Assembly (NCBI GenBank): GCA_017656425.1
Contig: JACDNV010000011.1
Location: forward strand, 12,549-76,548
From: Candidatus Neomarinimicrobiota bacterium
GTDB lineage: Bacteria; Fidelibacterota; UBA2242; B5-G15
DNA length: 64,000 bases
Direction: 5' to 3'
Below the pieces are notes generated by a model. The model searched no databases. It was not told the DNA's origin and saw only the letters and a list, made by a program, of their open reading frames with translations. Of this stretch, positions 1 through 8,862 are shown in pieces (the first letter of the stretch is position 1; the number at the start of each line of letters is the position of its first letter). The position numbers were made by a program, and so were the translations under genes.

Positions 1-799
1 GTGCACAGAAAAGCATACCAACCCATGGATAATTATCGTTAAAATACCATGCCATCCTTGTTACCTCTTTTACAGGTGCCCATGTAGCCTGCACACCATC
101 AGGAACAATCGGTTTCCATAAATTGAACATCTCAGAACCGGCTATAGCTTTCATCTCTCCCCATCCACCAAGAAACTTCAAACCAAAAATTGTTACGAGT
201 GCTGAACCAATTATCAGTATTATAGTCTGTATCGCTTCAGTATATGCTACAGCTCTCATACCACCTAAAACTGTATATAATCCAGTAATCAATATCACAA
301 GAAGCGAACCAATATAAAAACTATCCAATCCAAGGAATCTTATTTCAGGCAATAAGACAGAAAATACAATACCTCCTGCAAAAATACCCACAGCTATTTT
401 AGTCAATATATAAGCAATAAGAGAGATACCCGATAATACTGTTCGTGCAGTAGGAGAAAACCTTTTCTCAAGAAACTCAGGTGTTGTAAAGACCTTTGAT
501 CTCATATAAAAAGGAACCATAACCCATGCAAGAACCAGAAGACACCATGCATGTAACTCATAATGTGCCATTGCAACCCCATCGGTCGCACCAGTACCAG
601 CCAGACCAACTATGTGTTCAGAGCCAATATTGGAGGCAAATATGGAAGCTCCTATTATGAACCAACCGAGGTGTCTACCGGCTAAGAAATAGTCATCGGC
701 AGTTTTTTTCTGCCTTTTCATTACTACCCATGCTATACCAAGGATAAATGCAAAATAGGCAAATATAATTAACCAGTCAATGGGATATAACGCCTTCAC
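1..799 (-). CDS. Sodium/solute symporter (SSS/SLC5 family), N-terminal part
   Basis: Partial gene running off the left edge. I read it from a GTG at 799-797 with GGAGG at 806-810 as its ribosome site. About 266 codons are open to the window edge. The translation has the family hallmarks: an N-terminal helix, FLAGRHLGW, then SNIGSEHIVGLAG, a long series of hydrophobic segments, and YTVLGGMRAVAYTEAIQ, which matches the Na+-binding region of SGLT-type carriers. It should import a sugar or related solute with Na+ across the inner membrane. The next gene downstream in the same direction would lie outside the window. Galactose mutarotase lies just upstream, a pairing also known for vSGLT-like sugar transporters, which supports a hexose substrate. 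Substrate remains inferred. Confidence 0.88.
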   Translation of the reverse strand, partial: MKALYPIDWLIIFAYFAFILGIAWVVMKRQKKTADDYFLAGRHLGWFIIGASIFASNIGSEHIVGLAGTGATDGVAMAHYELHAWCLLVLAWVMVPFYMRSKVFTTPEFLEKRFSPTARTVLSGISLIAYILTKIAVGIFAGGIVFSVLLPEIRFLGLDSFYIGSLLVILITGLYTVLGGMRAVAYTEAIQTIILIIGSALVTIFGLKFLGGWGEMKAIAGSEMFNLWKPIVPDGVQATWAPVKEVTRMAWYFNDNYPWVGMLFCA

Positions 800-832
800 T
801 GTACACCTCCAGGTTTTTTTATGTTTTATAAA

Positions 833-1975
833 CTACTTTACAGAAAATTTAAATATGGTTGTGTGAGTATATGTCTCTCCTGGTCTTAATACAGCTGATG
901 GAAAATTTGGATGGTTAGGTGCATCAGGAAAATTCTGGGGCTCCAGACATAATGATGTTCTAAAATTATACTTCACACCACCTTTGCCTTTCTTCGTACC
1001 GTCCAGAAAATTTCCTGAATAAAACTGAATTCCAGGCTGGTCTGTCAACAACTCCATGTTAATTCCACTCTCAGGAGAATAAAGCTCGACTACTTTTCTT
1101 ATCTGTCCGTTATAACTATTTAAAACCCAATTATGATCATATCCACCAGCAAATTTCAACGGTTCATAATCTTTATCAATATCCTGCCCGATTTGTTTTG
1201 GCTTTCTGAAATCCATCGGTGTCCCGGTAACATCTCTTAACTCACCCGTGGGTATAAGTTCCTTATTAGTTGGAGTAAAATAATCTGCATCTATCATCAA
1301 TTGATGGTTTAGGATTGTATTATCAAACGAACCGCTTAAATTGAAGTACCCGTGACTTGTCATATTTACAATAGTAGGTTTATCTGTCGTTGCTTTAAAT
1401 GATATTTTCAATTCATTCCGATCTTTAAAAAGAGAATATGTAACCTTCGCATGAAGATTCCCTGGATACCCCTCTTCGCCATCAGGACTATCGAGAGATA
1501 AAACCAAAGAGACACAGGAATCATCAGATACTGTTCTGGCATCCCATAACTTTTTCCCAAAATGATTTTTACCTCCATGCAAATGATTTTCACCATTATT
1601 TATTGTTAATTGATACTCTTTTCCATCAAGGGTAAACCGTCCTTTTTTAATTCTATTTGCAAATCTGCCAACTACGATTCCAAAAAATGAATCATCTGCT
1701 ATATAATCATCCAATGAATCAAAACCCGCAAGAACATCTACCAACTTCCCATTTTTATCGGGAACAAAAATTGAAACGAGAATACCACCATAATTTGTAA
1801 TCTTAACAGCCATATCATTGTTATTTTTCAAGGTATAAAGGAAAACATCTTTACCATTGAATGTCCCAAATTTCTCTTTCATAATATGCCTCCTATTTTT
1901 TTGACAACCAGTATAGAGTATCATAACTATTATAATAACAAAAAAATTGCATAACAAATAAATTTCCTTTCTCAT
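833..1975 (-). CDS. galM: Aldose 1-epimerase (galactose mutarotase), lipoprotein form
   Basis: Interconverts alpha and beta anomers of aldohexoses. The family motifs are present: NHLHGG near residue 130, SHGYFNLSG with the catalytic His in the middle third, and CLEPQNFPDAPN with the catalytic Glu near residue 345. The first 31 residues form a hydrophobic signal with a lipobox (LYTGC), so the long form should be a membrane-anchored lipoprotein, as is common in FCB bacteria. A second ATG at codon 32 (1882) has its own AGGAGG site at 1888-1894, so a cytoplasmic form could also be made. It lies 33 bp upstream of the symporter gene in one transcription unit, consistent with sugar uptake. Confidence 0.93.
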   Translation of the reverse strand: MRKEIYLLCNFFVIIIVMILYTGCQKNRRHIMKEKFGTFNGKDVFLYTLKNNNDMAVKITNYGGILVSIFVPDKNGKLVDVLAGFDSLDDYIADDSFFGIVVGRFANRIKKGRFTLDGKEYQLTINNGENHLHGGKNHFGKKLWDARTVSDDSCVSLVLSLDSPDGEEGYPGNLHAKVTYSLFKDRNELKISFKATTDKPTIVNMTSHGYFNLSGSFDNTILNHQLMIDADYFTPTNKELIPTGELRDVTGTPMDFRKPKQIGQDIDKDYEPLKFAGGYDHNWVLNSYNGQIRKVVELYSPESGINMELLTDQPGIQFYSGNFLDGTKKGKGGVKYNFRTSLCLEPQNFPDAPNHPNFPSAVLRPGETYTHTTIFKFSVK

Positions 1976-2196
1976 TTTTCACCTCATTTATTATTCCCCA
2001 CAAAAGCTCTGCATTTTTTCTTTAAAATAAGCAATTTTTCATGCACCGTAAAAATAAACATTTTGAATCTACCAAAGCAATGTTTTTTAAGTTACATAAC
2101 AATATCTTTATAGTATGCTTGTTAACAGTTTATATTTACTCACTTTAATTTCCACAAAAATATCATTTTAAAATACTATGCGTTGCGGTTATAAAT

Positions 2197-2571
2197 CTAA
2201 CAAATCGAACTAACAATCTTTAAGGTTAATAAATACATAACCAGAACCCAGAGAAAACTCAAAAGCGTACCAATTAGAAAATACTCAGTCAGCCTCATCT
2301 TTGTTCTATTATCACCAGAAATATCTCCGAACCTATAGATTGCCTTCATTGTTAGCAAAAACCCTATCAGCGACCGCTCTCCCATTACTAAAAGAATAAA
2401 AATTAGAGTTCTTTCTATTATACCAATATACTTTCCCGCACTATCAAATCCCTTTGGTAGATCATTTATTTTAAATGGCCTCATTACTGTCTTCACAAAA
2501 AAAGAGCCTGCAAACGCTACTAGAAGCCATGCAACAGAATATATAAAATATTTTATTACCTGATCAGACAT
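2197..2571 (-). CDS. Small membrane protein resembling the C-terminal part of DUF3307 proteins
   Basis: A 124-residue protein with about three hydrophobic segments (near 10-28, 50-75 and 95-120). The stretch from GKYIGIIERTLIFILLVMGE through the charged middle to TEYFLIGTLLS resembles the C-terminal half of DUF3307 membrane proteins, which are often encoded beside SatD. It is shorter than a full DUF3307 protein, so it may be a minimal or degraded family member. It lies 116 bp downstream of satD, separated by two copies of a palindrome that may control it. Function is unknown. Confidence 0.6.
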   Translation of the reverse strand: MSDQVIKYFIYSVAWLLVAFAGSFFVKTVMRPFKINDLPKGFDSAGKYIGIIERTLIFILLVMGERSLIGFLLTMKAIYRFGDISGDNRTKMRLTEYFLIGTLLSFLWVLVMYLLTLKIVSSIC

Positions 2572-2640
2572 ACTGCAACGCGTAAATTCAATCCAGCTTA
2601 TCTTTTATCAATATAGTTTCTTTAAGTATCTCATATATTT

Positions 2641-2687
2641 CAACCCTATATGGTTAATAATACAATACTTAACCTTATATGGTTGAA
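2641..2687. promoter_or_regulatory. Pair of near-palindromic sites between satD and the DUF3307-like gene
   Basis: Two copies of AACC-N-TATATGGTT occur at 2642-2655 and 2671-2684, spaced 29 bp, each an imperfect inverted repeat (AACC facing GGTT). The second ends right at the satD stop codon. The pair lies upstream of the DUF3307-like gene start at 2571, where a promoter would be expected. SatD itself carries a C-terminal helix-turn-helix-like stretch, so it is a candidate binder. This is inference from symmetry and position only. Confidence 0.45.
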
Positions 2688-3302
2688 TTATTTAATAATC
2701 ACATTGTCAATTGTAAATATTGAATCTATAATCTGCCTTATTGAATAGTTATTGATGTACTTATTTATTGATTCGGGGGACACTCTCTCAACATCAGCGA
2801 CTTTTGTTATACTTCTTAATTGTTTATACAATACAAACCTTCGAAAGGTCAATTCGTCCCATCTCCTCAATATCTGAGACATCAATACAAGATTATTATT
2901 TATAAGGTCAATAAATTCCTCTTTAAAATCACCTTTAATTCTAAAATAACAATTTTTCTTTTTTATCTCATCTAAAGCTCTGCGAGCATATTCAAAGGCA
3001 GAACCCATCATCTCGCCAGGGTTTTCCCTGATTTCTGTATCAATCTGTCCTATACCAATTCCAAAGCGAAACACCAATGGATAAGTCTCAGCCAGTATGG
3101 TAAATGCTAATTCAATGGGACATGACATCAATACTCCCTGTATTTCATCACCCCTTGTTACCACAAAACCAGATATCGGTTTTATCTTCTTATTTATACT
3201 CTTTATCTTTCGCGGTAAATTTTTAATATAGTTCTGGTTTCCCTCATCACGAGATTTAATCACATCAGCAGTGATAACTATATACTTTCCTTTTATCGCC
3301 AT
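2688..3302 (-). CDS. SatD family protein
   Basis: 204 residues. The start resembles SatD family proteins: an N-terminal ITADVIKSRD segment, a central region with TRGDEIQGVL, and FRFGIGIGQIDTE, which looks like a degenerate nucleotide-cyclase-like fold. The C-terminal 60 residues read as a sigma-factor-like helix-turn-helix (TKVADVERVSPESINKYINN). The role of the family is not well defined. The neighbouring DUF3307-like membrane protein is the usual partner. The gene lies 13 bp downstream of hldD and is probably read from the same transcript. Confidence 0.75.
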   Translation of the reverse strand: MAIKGKYIVITADVIKSRDEGNQNYIKNLPRKIKSINKKIKPISGFVVTRGDEIQGVLMSCPIELAFTILAETYPLVFRFGIGIGQIDTEIRENPGEMMGSAFEYARRALDEIKKKNCYFRIKGDFKEEFIDLINNNLVLMSQILRRWDELTFRRFVLYKQLRSITKVADVERVSPESINKYINNYSIRQIIDSIFTIDNVIIK

Positions 3303-3314
3303 AAAATAAATATC

Positions 3315-4271
3315 CTAATTTTCATTTACCTGTAGCCATTCATAATATTTCTTGATACCCTGTTCTAAAGGAGTAAATTTATCCTGATAACCAGCCTCTC
3401 TTAAATTAGTTAAATCTGCCTTTGTAAAACTCTGGTATTTTTCCTTTAGCCCTGGAGGAAATGGAACGTATTCTACTTCACCTTTACCCAATATGTTTTT
3501 CCAAATATTGAAAACCTCATTAAAACTCCTTGCTATACCAGTACCCACATTAAAAATACCTTTATACTTTTTGTTAGAATTTATTGCAAAAAATAGATTC
3601 ACCTTTGCAACATCTTCAACATATACAAAATCCCTCAATTGTTCACCTGGGTCATACCCATCGGAACCTTCAAATAACCTCACTACCCCTTCCCCTTTTA
3701 ACTGATTGTATATCTGGTATACCATCGACGACATTTCACCCTTATGTCTTTCTCCTGGGCCATATACATTAAAGTATCTCAACCCAACTAAGGTTATATC
3801 GACATTTTTAATGATCCTGCGCACATAATTATCGAACAAAAGCTTCGAAAATCCATAAATATTTACAGGAACTTCATTAACCCTATCTATTCTAGAATCT
3901 CTATTCTTTCCGTATACTGCAGCACTTGAAGCATATATAAAATCGATGCCTCTTGAAATTGCATAGTTTAATAACTTTTTCGAATAATTATAATTGTTAT
4001 CTAACATATATTTTCCATTATATTCGGTTGTATCGGTACAAGCCCCCTGATGAAAGATTACTTTTATCTGATTGCCAGCTTTTTCTTTCTCAATGCACTC
4101 TATAAATTCGTCTTTGTCCATATAATCGAAAAATCTTGCCGTCCTTATATTCTCAAATTTAGATCCATCTTTTAAATCATCAACTATAATTATATTATCG
4201 ATTCCCTCATTGTTTAGCAGTTTAACTATATTACTGCCTATAAATCCTGCCCCACCTGTTACTACATACAT
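3315..4271 (-). CDS. hldD: ADP-L-glycero-D-manno-heptose 6-epimerase
   Basis: Short-chain dehydrogenase/epimerase of 318 residues that makes ADP-L-glycero-D-manno-heptose for LPS inner core. It has the N-terminal NAD(P)-binding GGAGFIGSN, then the family block FHQGACTDTTEYNGKYM, the serine segment YASSAAVYG and the YxxxK pair in YGFSK. GLRYFNVYGPGE follows. It lies 19 bp downstream of the heptose kinase gene, forming a heptose pair. The extended HQGACTDTTE block separates it from generic GalE-type epimerases. Confidence 0.94.
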   Translation of the reverse strand: MYVVTGGAGFIGSNIVKLLNNEGIDNIIIVDDLKDGSKFENIRTARFFDYMDKDEFIECIEKEKAGNQIKVIFHQGACTDTTEYNGKYMLDNNYNYSKKLLNYAISRGIDFIYASSAAVYGKNRDSRIDRVNEVPVNIYGFSKLLFDNYVRRIIKNVDITLVGLRYFNVYGPGERHKGEMSSMVYQIYNQLKGEGVVRLFEGSDGYDPGEQLRDFVYVEDVAKVNLFFAINSNKKYKGIFNVGTGIARSFNEVFNIWKNILGKGEVEYVPFPPGLKEKYQSFTKADLTNLREAGYQDKFTPLEQGIKKYYEWLQVNEN

Positions 4272-4289
4272 ATATAGCCCTCCAGCGCA

Positions 4290-5270
4290 TCAAGTTACAT
4301 CTTTAAGTGCACCATTTTTCATCTCATTCATCAACTCGAATTGATTGACAGTTGCTGTACCTATTTTTCCAACTACTATACCAGATGCAAGGTTCGCTAT
4401 TTCACCTGATATAAAACAGTCGCCAGTAATGGCGAAAACCGCCGAAAATGTACCAATAAAGGTATCTCCGGCCCCACTGACATCATACACTTCCTTTGCA
4501 CGGGTTGGTATTCTCTTATACTCCCCATCTTTTTTCTGTATGAAGACACCATTTTCTCCAAGGGTTACAACTAATCCATCAAGCTCATATTTGTCTATTA
4601 ATGACGTAGAAAACTTCTTAATATCATTAATAGTCAGATCAAGCTTCGAAACAGCCCACTTAAACTCATTAAAATTAGGCTTTATGATCGTAGCTCCAGT
4701 GTACTTGTTATAATTGTCACCCTTGGGATCTATCACAACCGGTACTTTGCCTCTTAACATCGAAATAATTTCTTTTGTGAGCTCAGGAGCCATTAATCCC
4801 TTTGCATAATCGGAAATAACAGCTACATCATGACCACCACTTATATCCTTAATAAACTTAATTATGTCATTTTGAATTTTATCTTCAACATAACGAACTT
4901 CTTCCTCATCGATACGCACCACTTGTTGCTTATGTGCTATAACCCTCGTCTTAACCGTTGTAATCCTTTTATCTCTAAATATTTTTGTCTTTATACCAGC
5001 TCTATCAAAAAGCTTCTTTAATATTTTTGAATTTTCATCATGACCTGCCAATCCTATACACATTACATTACAACCAAGTGCTCTCATATTCAAAGCAACA
5101 TTACCCGCTCCACCCGGTCTATACTCAATACTCTCTACTTTAACAATAGGTACAGGTGCCTCAGGAGAAATTCTACTTACACTGCCCCAGATATATTTAT
5201 CAAGTATAAAATCACCAATTATAAGTGCATTAACTTTTTCAAAATTTTTAACGATTTCTAAAAAATCCAT
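4290..5270 (-). CDS. D-glycero-beta-D-manno-heptose-7-phosphate kinase (PfkB family)
   Basis: PfkB-type sugar kinase of 326 residues, matching only the N-terminal kinase domain of HldE. RPGGAGNVALNMRALG binds the sugar and DVSGAGDTFIG near residue 260 carries the catalytic Asp. It phosphorylates heptose 7-phosphate at C1. The cytidylyltransferase-like second domain of HldE is absent, so a separate nucleotidyltransferase must exist elsewhere. It lies directly between hldD and the WlbA-like dehydrogenase, with a 1-bp gap to the latter. Confidence 0.9.
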   Translation of the reverse strand: MDFLEIVKNFEKVNALIIGDFILDKYIWGSVSRISPEAPVPIVKVESIEYRPGGAGNVALNMRALGCNVMCIGLAGHDENSKILKKLFDRAGIKTKIFRDKRITTVKTRVIAHKQQVVRIDEEEVRYVEDKIQNDIIKFIKDISGGHDVAVISDYAKGLMAPELTKEIISMLRGKVPVVIDPKGDNYNKYTGATIIKPNFNEFKWAVSKLDLTINDIKKFSTSLIDKYELDGLVVTLGENGVFIQKKDGEYKRIPTRAKEVYDVSGAGDTFIGTFSAVFAITGDCFISGEIANLASGIVVGKIGTATVNQFELMNEMKNGALKDVT

Positions 5271-5271
5271 C

Positions 5272-6249
5272 TTACTTGATCAACTTATCTATTAATGGAT
5301 GGTCAAAACTTTTATCAACCCCCTCTGCTTTGGCGTTCCTTATTTGATAAACAAGCTCAATCGAAGGTCTTACACTATCAACACCAGGTCCTTCACCTTT
5401 TAGTATTTTCTCGTACATTATTGTATGTAAATCTTCAAAACCTGAAGAAAATTCTAATTCCTTTCCATCTATCTCAATTGATCTAAAACTCCTAATACCA
5501 TCCCTCCTGACCACTTCAGGCAAGTCATTATAATCCAGAGAAAGAAACCATTTTACTCTCGCTCTTTCAAGTTCAAGAATCCCGACACATTTCTTCTCAT
5601 TTGAAAGGAGCACTACTGTGTTTTCTGCTTTGCCAAAAATCCACAATAACATATCAAAAAAATGTATCCCGATATTCGTAGCCACACCTCCAGATTTTGA
5701 TAAATCGCCCTTCCATGAGTAAAAATACCATCTACCTCTTGGTGTAATATATGTTAGATTAATATCGTGTTTTTTAATACCGCCACCCTGCTTTAACAAA
5801 GATGATTCAGAATCAATACGTTTTTTTAAATCTTTAATAGTTTTATGTTCTCTCAGCTGCAGAATTCCCCATACTTTTCTACCATATTCTTTTTCAAGCT
5901 CCTTTAAAGCATCGAGATTCCAGGGGTTCATAACCATGGGTTTTTCGCAGATCGCATCAGCACCGACACGAAGAGCAAAACGAATATGTGCATCATGCAA
6001 ATAATTCGGTGAACATATACTGACGTAATGTATTCTTTTATCTTTTCCCAACCTTCTCAACTTTTCGACATGGCGATCAAATCTTTCAAACTCTGTAAAA
6101 AAATCCACATCAAAAAAATACCTATCCATTACACCAACTGCATCGTGAGGATCCAAAGCTGCAACGAGTCTGTTTCCCGTTTCCTTTATAGCTTTCATAT
6201 GCCTTGGTGCTATATAACCCGCTGCCCCGATAAGTGCAAAATTCTTCAT
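5272..6249 (-). CDS. Gfo/Idh/MocA oxidoreductase, WbpB/WlbA-like UDP-GlcNAcA 3-dehydrogenase
   Basis: NAD-dependent dehydrogenase of the Gfo/Idh/MocA family. The N-terminus FALIGAAGYIAPRHMKAI and the block CSPNYLHDAHIRFALR followed by CEKPMVMNPWN are typical of WlbA/WbpB, which oxidises UDP-N-acetylglucosaminuronate at C3. I prefer the ATG at 6249, which has GAGGTG just upstream, over the TTG at 6264. An N-acetyltransferase (WbpD-like) and aminotransferase (WbpE-like) lie upstream on the same strand. The three together would make UDP-2,3-diacetamido-2,3-dideoxyglucuronate for a surface polysaccharide. Confidence 0.88.
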   Translation of the reverse strand: MKNFALIGAAGYIAPRHMKAIKETGNRLVAALDPHDAVGVMDRYFFDVDFFTEFERFDRHVEKLRRLGKDKRIHYVSICSPNYLHDAHIRFALRVGADAICEKPMVMNPWNLDALKELEKEYGRKVWGILQLREHKTIKDLKKRIDSESSLLKQGGGIKKHDINLTYITPRGRWYFYSWKGDLSKSGGVATNIGIHFFDMLLWIFGKAENTVVLLSNEKKCVGILELERARVKWFLSLDYNDLPEVVRRDGIRSFRSIEIDGKELEFSSGFEDLHTIMYEKILKGEGPGVDSVRPSIELVYQIRNAKAEGVDKSFDHPLIDKLIK

Positions 6250-6301
6250 ATTCACCTCAACCAAAAATCACAAAACATAAGGTTCTTTCCAAATTTCAAT
6301 A

Positions 6302-6637
6302 TTATCTAACATTTTTCAAAATTTTATAAGCTTCAGCATCAAGCATAATACCTGCTCTTATTATATTGTCAAAGGTACCGTATGGCCTATCTGTTAATAA
6401 AGAACAAACAGCTTCCCTGAATCTTAATAGTTCTTTTAACCTATCCCTCCACTTGACATCTTCTATCATATAATCCAGCAATACCAATGCTCCATATATA
6501 TGCCTTTTTACCAAATTTAAATCTTTTTCTACAAAACGACTGGCTTTAATCAAATCACTTATTACATTAAGAATCTGAGATGCAGAGTCAAGCTGTTTAT
6601 ATCTATCCCCAATTCCCTCATACCAGTATTTCATCAT
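6302..6637 (-). CDS. Small all-helical protein of unknown function
   Basis: About 111 residues from the ATG at 6637, rich in predicted helix (ASQILNVISDLIKASRFVEK, then two more helical stretches) and without a signal peptide or membrane segment. I do not recognise the family. It begins inside the 3' end of the DUF5674-like gene (overlap of about 20 bp), so the two are probably translated together. Its position between WbpB-like and WbpD-like genes is unusual because neither is a known sugar enzyme. Start choice is uncertain: several ATG codons lie close together and none has a strong ribosome site. Confidence 0.5.
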   Translation of the reverse strand: MMKYWYEGIGDRYKQLDSASQILNVISDLIKASRFVEKDLNLVKRHIYGALVLLDYMIEDVKWRDRLKELLRFREAVCSLLTDRPYGTFDNIIRAGIMLDAEAYKILKNVR

Positions 6638-6992
6638 CACCCAAAACATATTCATTGACAATATTCTTGATTTTCCTTTTTATCTCTTTATCGGCTATCT
6701 CCATACTTAAATTATTTAATTCAGGCTTTATATTAATCAAAGCGACATACTCTATCCTTTCCTCTGCTTTTCTAAAGGGATAGATATTTATTCCCCATAT
6801 ATTTCTATAATCTGAACCCTTCTCTATTAAAATCTCCTCAGAGTCAGAGTGCAAATATCCTCCAAGTGCTATGACGCCTTTTTCTATATCAACCGAAGCC
6901 TTTACCATATCGGAAAAATACATCCTACAATATTTTTTTAGTTCATCGGTGCTAACTTTCTTATTCAATATCTTTATTCCGGAATTACCCAT
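6618..6992 (-). CDS. DUF5674-like protein
   Basis: 124 residues. The block YCRMYFSDMVKASVDIEKG, then GGYLHSDSEEILIEKGS, WGINIYPF and IEYVALINIKPE resembles DUF5674 proteins, whose conserved core reads G-hydrophobic-L-H-D/S-E followed by W-G-I-N-L-Y-P and an I-N-I-R-P stretch. Function is unknown. It sits 9 bp after the WbpD-like acetyltransferase gene on the same strand and overlaps the next small gene, so it is part of the polysaccharide transcript. Family call is from recall of the motif pattern. Confidence 0.6.
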   Translation of the reverse strand: MGNSGIKILNKKVSTDELKKYCRMYFSDMVKASVDIEKGVIALGGYLHSDSEEILIEKGSDYRNIWGINIYPFRKAEERIEYVALINIKPELNNLSMEIADKEIKRKIKNIVNEYVLGDDEILV

Positions 6993-7001
6993 TCTTAAAT
7001 A

Positions 7002-7625
7002 CTATAAATTGATTAACTTTTCACCATTATATTTATATTTCAATCCACATTTTGAACATGTATAGTTCTTAACCTCATCTGGTTTTTCCTTTTTCATAAC
7101 CGATTCCTCAGGAAACTTCTCAAGAATATTACCACATTCGCAAACCCAACCCCTAATTCTTGATGGAACCCCTATCACAAATGCATAATCAGGTACATCC
7201 TTTGTCACAACAGCTCCAGCTGCAATAAACGCGTGTCGACCAATAGTTACCCCACAGATTATTGTAGCATTAGCACCAATAGAAGCTCCCTCCTTTACCA
7301 GCGTCTTAACATAATATTCAGAACCCCTTTGAGGATATTTACATCTGGGAAATTTTATATTTGTAAAAACCATACTTGGTCCACAAAAGACATAATCTTC
7401 CAGTTTCACACCCTCATATATTGATACATTGTTTTGAATTTTACAGTAATTACCTATTACAACATTCGGCCCAATATTCACATTTTGACCTAACGTGCAG
7501 TATTTCCCTATCTTCGCATTTCTCTGTACATGGGAAAAATGCCATATCCTAGTTCCTTCACCAATCTCAACGCCGTCATCAATATAACTCGACTCGTGGA
7601 CGAAAAACTTTCCCTCTTTTTCCAT
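7002..7625 (-). CDS. WbpD-like N-acetyltransferase with zinc-ribbon tail
   Basis: Left-handed beta-helix acyltransferase of 207 residues. Hexapeptide repeats run from about 15 to 150 (VEIGEGTRIWHFSHV, IGKYCTLGQNVNIGPNV, IGANATIICGVTIGRHAFI). The C-terminus carries two cysteine pairs, CECG near 163 and CSKCG near 195, likely a zinc ribbon found in WbpD/WlbB relatives. It should acetylate the 3-amino group of UDP-2-acetamido-3-amino-glucuronate. The WbpE-like aminotransferase that would make this substrate is encoded 20 bp upstream. Confidence 0.9.
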   Translation of the reverse strand: MEKEGKFFVHESSYIDDGVEIGEGTRIWHFSHVQRNAKIGKYCTLGQNVNIGPNVVIGNYCKIQNNVSIYEGVKLEDYVFCGPSMVFTNIKFPRCKYPQRGSEYYVKTLVKEGASIGANATIICGVTIGRHAFIAAGAVVTKDVPDYAFVIGVPSRIRGWVCECGNILEKFPEESVMKKEKPDEVKNYTCSKCGLKYKYNGEKLINL

Positions 7626-7645
7626 ACTTACCTCAATACATATTA

Positions 7646-8785
7646 TTAGTTATCATAAAATTCATAAATCTTTTCCACTATATAATTTTGCTGCTCCCTT
7701 GTCAGACCTGGGAAAATCGGTATTGCCAGTGAATGTTTTGCCAGGTATTCAGATACTGGAAAATCTCCCTCCCTATAACCAAGATATTTAAAGCACTCCT
7801 GTAAATGAAAAGGTATGGGGTAATAGATTTCACACCCAATTTTATTATTTAATAGATAATCTTTCAATTCGTCTCTTCTATCGGGAACAACGATCACATA
7901 TTGATTAAAAATATGAAAAGAAAAATCATAAACGACGGTTGGCGTTCTAATACAGCTGTTTTTAAATTTTTCATTATAGTATTTTGCATTCTCCTGCCTT
8001 ATCCTGTGCCACTCATCCAGTTTTTTTAATTTAATTCTCAAAATTCCAGCCTGAATTTCATCAAGTCTAAAATTACCCCCAACCATAGTATGATAATATT
8101 TGGGATGAGCACCATGGTTTCTCAACTTTTTTATCCTATCTGCTAAGTCTCCATCGTTCGTCGTAACCAAACCACCATCACCCATACAGCCGAGATTTTT
8201 ACTTGGGAAAAAGGAAAAACACCCTATAAGCCCAATAGAACCAGCTCTTCTAATACCATACTTAGATGGATATCTCGCACCTATTGATTGAGCAGCATCT
8301 TCTATAACAGGTATTCCATACTCTGATGCTATATCAAGAACCTCATCCATTTTACAACATTGACCAAAGAGATGTACGACGATAATAGCCTTTACTTTTT
8401 TTATTTTATCACTATTTTTCTCAAACCATTCCTTTAATTTTTCTGGATCAATGTTAAACGTATCTTTTTCTACATCGATAAATACCGGAGTCGCCGATAA
8501 TCTTGCAATTACACCCGCTGTAGCAAAGAATGAATAGTTGCTGGTAATCACAATGTCACCATGACCCACATCAAGAGCCATAAGTGAAACTAAAAGAGCA
8601 TCAGAACCAGAAGAGACACCAATAGCATATTTTGCTTCGCAGTAGTTCGCTATTTCTTTTTCGAACTCTTCAACTTCGGGACCTAAAATATAACGGCATG
8701 AATCAACTATTTTGGTTATCTTCTCCAAAAGTTGATCCCTTATCGGCTCGTTCTGAAATCTCAAATCCAATAAAGGTACCTTCAT
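7646..8785 (-). CDS. DegT/DnrJ/EryC1 aminotransferase, WbpE-like
   Basis: PLP-dependent sugar aminotransferase of 379 residues. It has SSGSDALLVSLMALDVG near residue 58, the Asp of VIEDAAQSIGARY near 185, and the PLP lysine in SFFPSKNLG near 205. MVGGNFRLDEIQAGIL is the usual substrate-binding block. In this context it transfers an amino group to the 3-keto sugar from the WbpB-like enzyme. It is the first gene of the WbpE-D-B cluster and has a 77-bp gap to the SLC13 gene upstream. Confidence 0.9.
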   Translation of the reverse strand: MKVPLLDLRFQNEPIRDQLLEKITKIVDSCRYILGPEVEEFEKEIANYCEAKYAIGVSSGSDALLVSLMALDVGHGDIVITSNYSFFATAGVIARLSATPVFIDVEKDTFNIDPEKLKEWFEKNSDKIKKVKAIIVVHLFGQCCKMDEVLDIASEYGIPVIEDAAQSIGARYPSKYGIRRAGSIGLIGCFSFFPSKNLGCMGDGGLVTTNDGDLADRIKKLRNHGAHPKYYHTMVGGNFRLDEIQAGILRIKLKKLDEWHRIRQENAKYYNEKFKNSCIRTPTVVYDFSFHIFNQYVIVVPDRRDELKDYLLNNKIGCEIYYPIPFHLQECFKYLGYREGDFPVSEYLAKHSLAIPIFPGLTREQQNYIVEKIYEFYDN

Positions 8786-8862
8786 CTCTACCTCATAGTG
8801 TATAAAAAGCTTACAAATCCGATAAAAAATTTAATATAACAACATCATCCAAAATTGATGAT

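Noticed and set aside
2178-2583. GCAACGC/GCGTTGC inverted repeat flanking the DUF3307-like gene, considered as mobile-element ends
   Set aside because: Only seven bases match, there is no target duplication and no third copy in the window.
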